Origin: Acidobacteriota bacterium
Lineage (GTDB): Bacteria > Acidobacteriota > Holophagae > Thermotomaculales > Thermotomaculaceae
Length of the DNA: 35,351 nt
Reading direction: 5' to 3'
Assembly (NCBI GenBank): GCA_013152385.1
Contig: JAADGL010000058.1
Location: forward strand, 1 to 35,351
The notes under the pieces were generated by a model. That model did not search any database, had not been told where the DNA came from, and worked only from the letters and a program-made list of their open reading frames with translations. This document shows positions 7,449 to 16,033 of this stretch, one piece after another. Within the stretch, counting starts at the first letter, position 1. Every line of letters begins with the position of its first letter. The position numbers and the translations under genes were made by a program.

Positions 7449-8765
7449 TCAATAATTCCAGAGCAGAACCCCATAATTCCCAACGGCTATCCAGCGGGGG
7501 CCGTTTATATCGGCCGCCACAGGATACCCCCGGTCAGCAACAGGGCCGTCATCAATCAGCGTATCGGTAGAAGCACGGTAATGGTAAGTGGAATAACTGG
7601 TACAGACAATAAAGTTTCCCTCTTCCGTCATTTTTGCAGAGAGGTAATCTCCCAGCCCCATTCCGTCGTATTGAAAAATATTGTTCAGAAAGATACCGTC
7701 GGTTCCAACCGCAATCCAATCGCCGCTGTCATTGATATCCACCGCCACCATTTCACCCGGTGCGGTCACAGGATTAAAGTTCTGATTGTCATTGTAAATC
7801 AGATAGTCGTCACCCGCCGCCACATAGTCGGTATAGTTGTTGATGGCACAACTATGGAAAGAAGTGGCTGCTTTCGCTACTTTTTTTCGAACCTTATGAT
7901 TGAGATACCAGGGCTTGTAATGATAATTCACTGTGAATTTCACATTTCCTGCCGCTTTGTGCACAGCAATCGGAATATCCGCTCCAACAACCCGGGGAAC
8001 CGCCTTTGACGATTTTTTTCGAACCAGCCTGACCTCCATGGACTTCTTACCGTTTGTCAGGCCGAGAAGGGTATTGATTGCACCGGTTGCCACAAAATCG
8101 CCATTTGCGTTTATATCTGTCCATACCGAATCGTTTGAAACAGACACCGGGTCATAGCTGGTCAACTGCACGGTATTCTGATCGTCAATATACCCATAAA
8201 GAACCTGCAATGAACCGGCTGCCACAAACTCATCATTCTCATTCAGAGAACAGTGGGAATATTCACCAACATTGTTGACATAGTCCAGAAAAGTCGGCGC
8301 CTGTGCCCCACTGCCGATATACACGCCATCTTCGGAAGAGACAAGCCAGGTATCATTATTGTTGATAGCCGCGTTGATAAATGTACCGTTGGTATTATCA
8401 TAAACTTTTTTCAGATTCCCGCTTAAATCCCCGAAATAAATCCCATGCTCGAAAGCGGCAATAAAATTTCCGTTATCATTCAATGCAATTGCACGGTCCG
8501 AATCGGTACTTCCGGTATCCATGGAAATCAGGTTGAAATCCGTCTGGTTTCCGTTTCCAAACGCAATTCCCCGGCTTCCGGCCGCCACCCACTCACCGTA
8601 GCTGTTAATCGACGCTCCGACAAAAGCGGCTCCGCTGGACACATCACCGATCAAATCATTGTCCCCGATATTAATTCCCACATCCACATGACTGCCGGAT
8701 GAGCAGGAAATCTGCCACCCGGCAACTACCGCTAAAAACCCAATCAAAATAAACAGCCTTTTCAT
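7449..8765 (-). CDS. exported repeat protein, probable beta-propeller
   Basis: 438 aa. The signal sequence ends around Cys21 in the context WQISC; this is a poor lipobox (Gln instead of Leu at -3), so lipidation is uncertain. The rest is about nine divergent repeats of 40-50 residues with the core IN-x-x-G-[DEN]-[WF]-[VI]-A-[AV]-G followed by G-[IV]-x-[YFL]. Examples are INSYGEWVAAGSRGIAFG, INANGDFVATGAINTLLG and INDSGDWIAVGTDGIFLN; the last copy (INGPRWIAVGNYGVLLWNY) forms the C-terminus. Blade-sized repeats with conserved Gly and Trp suggest a beta-propeller that scaffolds or binds ligands at the cell surface. Between repeats 5 and 6 there is a Lys/Arg-rich insertion of about 65 residues. 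The start has GGGAGG 4 nt upstream. It is divergent from the TPR gene at 8859. Confidence 0.75.
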   Translation of the reverse strand: MKRLFILIGFLAVVAGWQISCSSGSHVDVGINIGDNDLIGDVSSGAAFVGASINSYGEWVAAGSRGIAFGNGNQTDFNLISMDTGSTDSDRAIALNDNGNFIAAFEHGIYFGDLSGNLKKVYDNTNGTFINAAINNNDTWLVSSEDGVYIGSGAQAPTFLDYVNNVGEYSHCSLNENDEFVAAGSLQVLYGYIDDQNTVQLTSYDPVSVSNDSVWTDINANGDFVATGAINTLLGLTNGKKSMEVRLVRKKSSKAVPRVVGADIPIAVHKAAGNVKFTVNYHYKPWYLNHKVRKKVAKAATSFHSCAINNYTDYVAAGDDYLIYNDNQNFNPVTAPGEMVAVDINDSGDWIAVGTDGIFLNNIFQYDGMGLGDYLSAKMTEEGNFIVCTSYSTYHYRASTDTLIDDGPVADRGYPVAADINGPRWIAVGNYGVLLWNY

Positions 8766-8800
8766 ATCGCCTCCCTGAATTCAGTATTCGGTAAATTGTT

Positions 8801-8829
8801 TTGCAATATCCGTTCCATAAAACTATACT
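8801..8829 (+). promoter_or_regulatory. sigma-70 type promoter of the TPR gene
   Basis: TTGCAA (8801-8806), a spacer of exactly 17 nt, then TATACT (8824-8829). The start would be near 8836, about 23 nt before the ATG. It lies in the 93-nt gap shared with the divergent repeat-protein gene. Confidence 0.65.
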
Positions 8830-8858
8830 ACATTATGAAAACTGTTTTGAGGTGAGAT

Positions 8859-10025
8859 ATGTCACGATTCGGGTTGTTCGGGAAACTGGGAAAAAAAGAT
8901 TGTAACAAATTGAAATTAAAAGGTGATAAACAATTTTCAAAAGGAGAGTATTATCTCGCTCTGGTGGCATACGAGGACGCTGTCGCGGTTTCCGACTGTC
9001 CTTCTGAGGTTACAGTTCGGATAAAGGAAAAAATAGAGGAATGTAAACTGAAACTGGCACGCCACAATCTGCAGCTTGCGCAGTCCCACTTCGAGGCAGA
9101 AGAATTCGAAACCGCCGCAGACTTTGCCACAACCTGCCTCCGGTACGTAACAGACGAAAAAACCCGGGAAACCGCCCGGCACATCCTTGATGAAATTGAC
9201 AAACAGTATGACCAATTTGAAGCTGTTTTCGGCCCGGATCAGGCAAAACAGGAATTACTGCCGGAAGATGACGACGCCTACGCGGAAATTCTTATTGCCA
9301 ATTACCCTGAATTTATCCAAAGGGAAATCCAGGAAAACGAGGCGCTGAAACACGCGATGGCAGCACTGAACCGTGAAGATTTTGAGAAGGGAAAAGCTAT
9401 CCTGGAACTGGAAGAATCCCCGGCTGTACTCTATTTTCAGGCATTATATTATTCTCTGAAAAAAGAATACACAACCGCTCTTGAAATCTTTCTGCGCCTT
9501 TCCGGAAAATACCCGGACCTGCTGGACGGGCCGCGCTGGGCAGAACTCATTGAACTCATTGCCCGGGCTGAATCCGATGAACCGATTGATGAAATTCTGG
9601 AAAACTACCCCTTCCCTTCTGTAATCCGTGCCGCCGTCACCTTTTATATGGGGAGAGAGGAAATGGATGCCGCAGGAGAACTGCTGGAAGAAAGCCTGGA
9701 AGCAATGTCTCCCAACCGGCCGGATCCTCTGCTGATCGCGCTGGCCGGAATCTACCGTTTCCGGTTGAAAGAGTTTGAAAAAGCTGTGGAACACCTGACC
9801 CGCTTTCAGAACCTGATGGCAATGAGCGGCCAATTCACACTGAGCCCGGAATACGCAGTTCCCCTTGCCATCTCGCTGGAACAGACAGGGCAGAACGACG
9901 AAGCCTTGGAAATTGCCCTGCACACGGCAAAAATTTACGGGATTCCGGAAGCGATCGAACTCTCCCGCACCCTTGCCGGGAAATCCGGCCGGGAAGATTT
10001 GAAAAGACTGGCTGAAAAACTGTGA
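8859..10025 (+). CDS. cytosolic TPR-like protein
   Basis: 388 aa, with no signal peptide or membrane segment. The N-terminal 110 residues contain helix pairs typical of tetratricopeptide repeats (KGDKQFSKGEYYLALVAYED; LAQSHFEAEEFETAADFA). A more divergent helical middle and further TPR-like pairs follow (KEYTTALEIFLRLSGKYPD; LKEFEKAVEHLTRFQNL). The protein is acidic and has only a few cysteines. Such proteins act as protein-interaction scaffolds; no enzymatic domain is visible and I cannot name a partner. GAGGTGA lies 4 nt before the ATG. The gene is transcribed alone and is convergent with the TolB-like gene; the 71-nt gap between them has no clear terminator. Confidence 0.75.
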   Translation: MSRFGLFGKLGKKDCNKLKLKGDKQFSKGEYYLALVAYEDAVAVSDCPSEVTVRIKEKIEECKLKLARHNLQLAQSHFEAEEFETAADFATTCLRYVTDEKTRETARHILDEIDKQYDQFEAVFGPDQAKQELLPEDDDAYAEILIANYPEFIQREIQENEALKHAMAALNREDFEKGKAILELEESPAVLYFQALYYSLKKEYTTALEIFLRLSGKYPDLLDGPRWAELIELIARAESDEPIDEILENYPFPSVIRAAVTFYMGREEMDAAGELLEESLEAMSPNRPDPLLIALAGIYRFRLKEFEKAVEHLTRFQNLMAMSGQFTLSPEYAVPLAISLEQTGQNDEALEIALHTAKIYGIPEAIELSRTLAGKSGREDLKRLAEKL

Positions 10026-10096
10026 GGGAAAAGCCCGGTATCCCGGAGCCGAAACATATTCATCAAGTCAGCAGCCGCTTATCCGCGGAAATCCAC

Positions 10097-11449
10097 TTAT
10101 TGATGTTCCGCAGATCCGGATTGCTTTGCCGCTGTAAGTGTCTTTAATTTTTTACACGCATCTGCATCCTTACACCGGTTGCAGAGCATCTCCAGGGCAT
10201 CTTTCTGCAAGGGATCCAGATAAAGAATTTTCTGCAGGGAATCAATCGCTTCATCTTTTTCCCCCGCATTCAGTGCCTCCCTTGCTTTTTCCAGATACAA
10301 CTCTTTGATTTCCAGCAAATCCGGCACAGTAGAATCTGTTTTCCCGCCCGTGCAGAACTGATACATTGACAACAGGCCCGGCTTTCCCTTTTGTGCGGAC
10401 ACAGCATCCTCCGTATCGGCACAAAGCGGATGCGAACCACTGCATCTCCCGCAGCAAAAGAAGGCAAGCACTTTCGCCTTGTCGGTGAACCGGAACACCG
10501 CAACATAGCGGCTCAGGACATCCAGTGCAAAATTCCATTTCCCCTGTGCCGCCTCAACCACCGCACGGTCAAACAGAACCACCGGCTCCTTCACCGGCGT
10601 TTTTTCCGGAAGAGAATCCAGAAAAGCGGAAGCCTCCGCGGGATGTCCGAGATTCAGCAGACAACCGGCGGCATTTACAACCGACGCGGTGTCTCTCCTG
10701 GTTTTCAACGTTTGAAGAAAATAAATAAGCCCGTCCGAAAATTTTTTCAAAACGGTACAGCACATCCCCGACCGGAACAGTCCCGCCGTATCCGTCTCCG
10801 GCAACCGTTTCAAATACAAAAGTGCCTCTTTGTACCGGCCGGTATCATAAAGAAGATTGCCGAGATTCCGGTTCAGCGGTTCACAGTCGGAAATTTTTCC
10901 GGCAAGCTTTTCAATTTCCGTAAAATCATCGTTTACTCCCGCCCGGAGCATCCCCCGGACATAAGCTTCAAAAGCATGACTGCTGAACGTTTTCGGATAC
11001 GGATAAGCGGCACCGGTTTCCTTTCGGATAAAGGGAGCAAGATCAGCAGGAAACCCGAATTTTGACACGGTACACCGCGCCTTTTTTTCAAGAAGACGAT
11101 CAATCCGATAACAAAAAAACTCAATGGAAATGATATTGTCTGAAATCGAAAAATTACCGGTAATCAGCGTGTCCGCACCCAGTTTCCGGGCAATAATCAC
11201 CCGTGTGGCCAGCGTCAGGCCGGCGGTATCCGGTACATCCATCCGGTCCACAGCATCCATTCTGTCCGAAAGGGAGACAGCCCCCAGGCTGTCCTCAAAA
11301 AGGACTTCAAGGCCGTAACTCAGCCATTCAACCCGGCTGTTATCCGAACGGTTTTCAAAGGGAAAAACAACAACCTTCCCCCGTGCCATTAAAAAGGGAG
11401 AAAACAAAAGAAACAGGAATATAAAACTATTCCGTTTCGTCATTATCAT
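10097..11449 (-). CDS. exported TolB-like/TPR protein, cysteine-rich
   Basis: 450 aa. Signal peptide about 1-23. Residues about 24-140 resemble the N-terminal fold of TolB/FlgO/CsgG-like periplasmic proteins (KVVVFPFENRSDN, then RKLGADTLITGNF). From about 150 on there are TPR-like helices (LGNLLYDTGRYKEALLYLK; EKAREALNAGEKDEAIDSL). It contains an unusual number of cysteines for a TPR protein, clustered around FFCCGRCSGSHPLC and near the C-terminus (MLCNRCKDADAC). In the periplasm these could form disulfides or bind metal. The start overlaps the end of the PIN-TRAM gene by 23 nt (or 17 nt from the Met at 11443), so it is probably translated from the same mRNA. The function is not known; envelope scaffolding is a guess. 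Confidence 0.7.
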   Translation of the reverse strand: MIMTKRNSFIFLFLLFSPFLMARGKVVVFPFENRSDNSRVEWLSYGLEVLFEDSLGAVSLSDRMDAVDRMDVPDTAGLTLATRVIIARKLGADTLITGNFSISDNIISIEFFCYRIDRLLEKKARCTVSKFGFPADLAPFIRKETGAAYPYPKTFSSHAFEAYVRGMLRAGVNDDFTEIEKLAGKISDCEPLNRNLGNLLYDTGRYKEALLYLKRLPETDTAGLFRSGMCCTVLKKFSDGLIYFLQTLKTRRDTASVVNAAGCLLNLGHPAEASAFLDSLPEKTPVKEPVVLFDRAVVEAAQGKWNFALDVLSRYVAVFRFTDKAKVLAFFCCGRCSGSHPLCADTEDAVSAQKGKPGLLSMYQFCTGGKTDSTVPDLLEIKELYLEKAREALNAGEKDEAIDSLQKILYLDPLQKDALEMLCNRCKDADACKKLKTLTAAKQSGSAEHQ

Positions 11450-12368
11450 TTACCGTTCCAAAAATCATTTTTCCCGCCGGATTCTGCAACACACTTGTAA
11501 TCGTTGCCTGAACCCGCTTTCCGATAAAATTCTCCCCGCCGTCAATTACCACCATTGTTCCGTCATCAAGGTACCCAACACCCTGGTCTTCTTCTTTTCC
11601 TTTTTTGATAATGTGAATTGAAATTCGCTCACCCGGAAGTGCCACCGGTTTCAGCGCATTTGCCAGTTCATTGATATTCAAAACTTCAATTTCTTCCAGA
11701 GATGCAACCCGGTTCAATGTGTAATCATTGGTCACGATTTTACCTTTCAGCTTCTTTGCCAGCGCAATCATCCGCTGATCCACATCTTTTTCCCCGGAAA
11801 AATCAAGTTCACAAATCCGAAACTGAATACTTTTCATATTCTGTAACTTACGAATCAATTCCAGTGCGTGTTCCGCCCGCTGCTGCTTCAGCTCTTTACC
11901 GGTTTCGTGAATCCGCTGAATCTGTTTCATCACAAACCGCGGAACAACAATTGTCCCGTCCAGGAACCCTGTCTCCACAATATCCACAATCCGCCCATCC
12001 ATCAAAATAGACGCATCCAGAATCTTGGTACACCGCATTCCATCAACATGCCCCATTGCCACCGGAGTCATTCCCACATTTTGAGACGGAATCAGCAGCG
12101 CGCTGACAACAGCGAGATACAGCACGCCGAAAAGAACAAAATACTGTTCCGTTCCGGTTAAATTCAACACCGGAATCAAAACCCAGGCGACAAATGAAAA
12201 TACCAGCAGCGCCATTAAAAACCCGCTTACATACTTTTTCATATAACGGGAAAGGAGAAAATCGGAAATTGCCAGTACCGCAACCACCGTAGCCGCAACG
12301 GGGAAATTACCGGAAAATATTGAATACCCCAGCAAACAAAAATAAAAAAACAATTTCACATAAACCAT
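11427..12368 (-). CDS. membrane-anchored PIN-TRAM domain protein (YacL family)
   Basis: 313 aa. Four hydrophobic helices (about 4-18, 22-39, 48-68, 75-95) are followed by a cytosolic PIN nuclease domain (about 112-235) and a C-terminal TRAM RNA-binding domain (about 240-305). Candidate PIN metal-binding acids are Asp118 (in KILDASILMDGR), Asp197 and Asp215 (in IVTNDYTLNR). This is the arrangement of YacL-type proteins common in Firmicutes and many other phyla; the cellular RNA target is not established. The ATG at 12368 is chosen because GGAGGT lies 7 nt upstream. The same frame is open further upstream, but that part is antisense to mrp and not protein-like. It is the first gene of a two-gene unit with the TolB-like/TPR gene and is divergent from mrp. 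Confidence 0.9.
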   Translation of the reverse strand: MVYVKLFFYFCLLGYSIFSGNFPVAATVVAVLAISDFLLSRYMKKYVSGFLMALLVFSFVAWVLIPVLNLTGTEQYFVLFGVLYLAVVSALLIPSQNVGMTPVAMGHVDGMRCTKILDASILMDGRIVDIVETGFLDGTIVVPRFVMKQIQRIHETGKELKQQRAEHALELIRKLQNMKSIQFRICELDFSGEKDVDQRMIALAKKLKGKIVTNDYTLNRVASLEEIEVLNINELANALKPVALPGERISIHIIKKGKEEDQGVGYLDDGTMVVIDGGENFIGKRVQATITSVLQNPAGKMIFGTVNDNDETE

Positions 12369-12435
12369 TGTATGACCTCCGGTCTCACTTTGGGTTACTA
12401 TAACGGATATTGATATGGAATTGCAACCTTCCTTG

Positions 12436-12444
12436 TGATAGAAT
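12436..12444 (+). promoter_or_regulatory. extended -10 promoter candidate for mrp
   Basis: TG-A-TAGAAT fits the extended -10 pattern. The start would be near 12451, followed by a leader of about 26 nt with AAAGGAG 7-8 nt before the ATG. The 108-nt gap 12369-12476 must also hold the divergent promoter of the PIN-TRAM gene, which I could not pin down. Confidence 0.45.
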
Positions 12445-12476
12445 GCATTGGTTACTTTTTTGTAAAGGAGATCCAA

Positions 12477-13520
12477 ATGGGCAAAATATCGCGAATTCAA
12501 ATTTATGACAAGCTGGATACCATTCAGATACCGGGGACGGATATCACCCCGATAAAATTCAAAGGGGTCAAGGGGCTGGACATTTCCGAAAATGGCGAAA
12601 TTGAGGTTCGGATAGAGCTTCCTTCCCAGGCCGCCGGCCATGAGAAAGAGTTTGAAGCTGCTGTAAAAGAAGCGCTGCTTTCCGTGGAAGGCGTCAAAGA
12701 AGTTTCCGTCACACTGAAGATCCAAACAAAAGCCTACGGACAGGTAGAGCAGCTGAACCTTCTGCCGAAAGTGAAACACCCGATTCTTATCGGCAGCGGA
12801 AAAGGCGGCGTCGGAAAATCCACGGTAACGGTAAATCTCGCGGTGGCGCTTGCAAAGTCCGGTTACCGGGTCGGCTTAATGGATGCCGACCTCTACGGGC
12901 CGTCCATTCCCACCATGTTTGCCATTGAAGGCGAACCTGTGGTGAACGGGAAAGGGCAGATTATTCCCTTTGAAAAACACGGTGTAAAACTGATTTCCAT
13001 CGGTTTTCTGTTGAAAGACGACACGCCGGTACTGTGGCGGGGCCCCCTGCTCCACAAGGCAATTCAGCAATTCATGAAAGATGTGGACTGGGGTGAACTG
13101 GATTTCCTTCTCATTGACCTGCCCCCCGGAACCGGAGATATTCAGCTGTCTGTGGCTCAAAGCACCCGGGTATCCGGTGCCATTGCCGTGAGCACGCCCC
13201 AGGATATCGCGTTGATTGACGTGAAAAAAGCCATCACCATGTTCCGGACTCTGAAAATTCCTCTCCTCGGGGTGGTGGAGAATATGAGTTATTTCCGCTG
13301 TTCCGAGTGCGGCCACATTCACCATATTTTCGGCGGCAACACCACAATGGATGCCGGCGATAAACTCGCCGCCGAAGTGCTGGGCAAGATTCCCATTACC
13401 ATCGCGGTTCGGGAAGGCGGAGACAATGGCGTTCCGGTAATGATTCTGGAGCCGGAATCGGAAGCCGCAGTGGCATTCTCCAATATTGCCAAAAAGATTG
13501 CCGAACGCCTCAACTCATAA
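12477..13520 (+). CDS. mrp: Mrp/NBP35-type Fe-S cluster carrier ATPase
   Basis: 347 aa. Mrp (ApbC) proteins are cytosolic P-loop ATPases that bind and deliver [4Fe-4S] clusters to target enzymes. The N-terminal ~95 residues look like a divergent MIP18/DUF59 domain (VEGVKEVSVTLKI). The deviant Walker A, GSGKGGVGKST, is at about 106-116, followed by LMDADLYGPSIP and LIDLPPGTGD. The cluster-binding CxxC (Cys275 and Cys278, in YFRCSECGH) and the nearby IFG motif are intact. The ATG at 12477 is favoured by AAAGGAG; a start 42 nt upstream would lie within the promoter. Likely clients encoded nearby are the serine dehydratase and the ferredoxin, though that link is inference. The 3' end contains the promoter of selC. 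Confidence 0.95.
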   Translation: MGKISRIQIYDKLDTIQIPGTDITPIKFKGVKGLDISENGEIEVRIELPSQAAGHEKEFEAAVKEALLSVEGVKEVSVTLKIQTKAYGQVEQLNLLPKVKHPILIGSGKGGVGKSTVTVNLAVALAKSGYRVGLMDADLYGPSIPTMFAIEGEPVVNGKGQIIPFEKHGVKLISIGFLLKDDTPVLWRGPLLHKAIQQFMKDVDWGELDFLLIDLPPGTGDIQLSVAQSTRVSGAIAVSTPQDIALIDVKKAITMFRTLKIPLLGVVENMSYFRCSECGHIHHIFGGNTTMDAGDKLAAEVLGKIPITIAVREGGDNGVPVMILEPESEAAVAFSNIAKKIAERLNS

Positions 13521-13526
13521 TATAAT
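13498..13526 (+). promoter_or_regulatory. consensus promoter of the selenocysteine tRNA gene
   Basis: TTGCCG (13498-13503), a 17-nt spacer, then a perfect TATAAT (13521-13526). The -35 box and spacer lie within the last codons of mrp and the -10 starts right after its stop codon. Transcription from about 13533 gives a 29-nt 5' leader, containing a small inverted repeat (TCCCG...CGGGA), before the mature tRNA end. Confidence 0.75.
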
Positions 13527-13561
13527 CAAGTCCCGGTACCGTCATCGGGAAAGCGGCAAAT

Positions 13562-13659
13562 GGAAGCGAATGGGGGCTGGTGTCTCCCCCGGTCTTCAAA
13601 ACCGGTGGGCCTTTGCGGCAGTAAAGGTCGGTGGGTTCGATTCCCACACGCTTCCGCCA
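13562..13659 (+). tRNA. selC: tRNA-Sec (anticodon UCA)
   Basis: 98 nt including an encoded CCA. The 7-bp acceptor GGAAGCG/CGCTTCC is followed by an A/A mismatch where bacterial tRNA-Sec normally has an eighth pair. The discriminator is G. The D-arm is GGGGG/CTCCC with one wobble. The anticodon stem is CCGGT/ACCGG around CT-TCA-AA (anticodon 13596-13598). The long variable arm has a 7-bp stem (GGCCTTT/AAAGGTC). The T-arm is GTGGG/CCCAC with TTCGATT. The UCA anticodon, 8/5-like architecture and long variable arm identify selenocysteine tRNA: SerRS charges it, SelA converts Ser to Sec, and SelB delivers it to UGA. None of those partner genes, nor a clear selenoprotein, lies in the window. Confidence 0.95.
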
Positions 13660-13666
13660 TTTTACA

Positions 13667-14596
13667 TTAGTGATTCTCTTTTTTTTCATGTGGATATGCC
13701 ATCTCACCTGCCCGAATGGGAACCGGCAGCGTATTTTCAGCCGGCGGAACAGGACAGTTGTAGGCCGGTGAATAATTGCAGAGGGGATTGAACGCCAGAT
13801 TGAAATCCAGACGCATCGTATCTCCGGGAGTTTCCTTCAATTCCAGAAAGCGCCCGGCGCCGTAACTTTCTTTTCCTGAAGTTGCGTCCCGGAACGGAAT
13901 AAACAAAAGGTCGTCATACGCGCCTTTCAAATTCATTTTATATGCGGTCAGCCGGCAATCTTTCCCATTGACCCTGAAATGCAGAATAGCATAGCGATAG
14001 TAGCTCTTCACCAGATTCCGGCTTGTGAGCATGGTAATTTTATCCGGTTTTCGAATTCTCTCCACCTTTGCGTTCACCACCAGGCCGGGATTGGGTTTAA
14101 AATATCTTAAATGCTGAAAATGAAGCAACTCCGGACGCTTTGAATCAAACACCAGCAGTACCAGTGTATCCCCTTCGGGATAGCCTTGAAGGGTATACCT
14201 CCCCAGGCTGAAAACCATCTCATCTGAAATCCGGTTTCCGGTACAGGGCTTTCCGTTCAATTTACAGGAAACCGTGTCCGACAGTGCTCTCCACGTCCAA
14301 TTGCCCTTCGAACCGTACACCTGCAATGCCGCACCGTCCTTTTGGCCTGCCCGGCGGATGCCGGTTTCATCCGGTACCAGAAAAGTTTCTTTCCCGGCAG
14401 AAATGTTCAGACGCGCAATACCCGCCATGGGAGAAAGAGGGTCATGCTTGAATTCATTGTCTGTCTTTGCCCTTTCTTTCAGCAGATTTTGTTTCCAGCC
14501 CGCAATTTCATTCTGTTTCAGGGCTGTACCGTTTCCCCCGCAGGAAAGCAGAAATATTCCCGCCGCAATCAATGCCGGAAAAATTCCTTTCTTCAT
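13667..14596 (-). CDS. DUF1684 lipoprotein
   Basis: 309 aa. It is an exported lipoprotein with signal peptide and lipobox LLSC (Cys19). The family signature near the C-terminus is clear: DFNLAFNPLCNYSPAYNCP followed by PPAENTLPVPIRAGE. DUF1684 proteins are widespread in bacteria and lack a firmly established function; no catalytic residues can be named. The start has GGAGG 7 nt upstream. Its stop lies only 7 nt beyond the CCA end of the convergent selC, so the two transcripts may collide; no hairpin terminator separates them. It is divergent from the serine dehydratase gene, and the 133-nt gap carries the latter's promoter. Confidence 0.88.
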   Translation of the reverse strand: MKKGIFPALIAAGIFLLSCGGNGTALKQNEIAGWKQNLLKERAKTDNEFKHDPLSPMAGIARLNISAGKETFLVPDETGIRRAGQKDGAALQVYGSKGNWTWRALSDTVSCKLNGKPCTGNRISDEMVFSLGRYTLQGYPEGDTLVLLVFDSKRPELLHFQHLRYFKPNPGLVVNAKVERIRKPDKITMLTSRNLVKSYYRYAILHFRVNGKDCRLTAYKMNLKGAYDDLLFIPFRDATSGKESYGAGRFLELKETPGDTMRLDFNLAFNPLCNYSPAYNCPVPPAENTLPVPIRAGEMAYPHEKKENH

Positions 14597-14671
14597 TCGA
14601 AACCTCCGTAGTTATCCGTATCTTTTACAAAAAATTATTCTACACGAATCCGATGAAAAAACGGGCATTTT

Positions 14672-14700
14672 TTGGTTCATGAAAATTATTACGATACAAT
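14672..14700 (+). promoter_or_regulatory. promoter of the L-serine dehydratase gene
   Basis: TTGGTT (14672-14677), a 17-nt spacer and TACAAT (14695-14700). The -10 is good and the -35 is weak. Start near 14707, leader about 23 nt. Confidence 0.55.
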
Positions 14701-14729
14701 GTGAACGAAAAGACAATGAGGAGATTGCA

Positions 14730-15956
<1,227 letters not shown>

Positions 15957-15963
15957 TTCCGCC

Positions 15964-15987
15964 GCCCGGTATTTCATCTTTCCGGGC
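15964..15987 (+). other. weak hairpin after the serine dehydratase gene
   Basis: GCCCGG (15964-15969) can pair with CCGGGC (15982-15987) across a 12-nt loop. No T tract follows, so termination here is doubtful. Confidence 0.25.
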
Positions 15988-15993
15988 ACTCAA

Positions 15994-16024
15994 TTGCCAC
16001 TCCGGCTTTCGGCTGTGCTAAAAT
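15994..16024 (+). promoter_or_regulatory. promoter candidate of the ktr-lptD operon
   Basis: TTGCCA (15994-15999), a 19-nt spacer, and an extended -10, TGC-TAAAAT (16016-16024). The start would be near 16031, only a few bases before the ktrB ATG at 16034, which also lacks a Shine-Dalgarno. Either the mRNA is leaderless or a different promoter is used. Confidence 0.4.
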
Positions 16025-16033
16025 GATCCGGTT

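Noticed and set aside
7441-10030. Stops at UGA as possible selenocysteine codons, given the presence of selC
   Set aside because: For the genes ending in TGA that I checked (repeat protein, ferredoxin, TPR protein), continued reading gives no conserved sequence, runs into terminators or soon meets another stop, and lacks CxxU/UxxC-type contexts.
11427-12779. N-terminal extension of the PIN-TRAM protein up to 12779
   Set aside because: The extra residues are antisense to mrp and the divergent promoter region; the ATG at 12368 has a GGAGGT site and begins the expected membrane helix.
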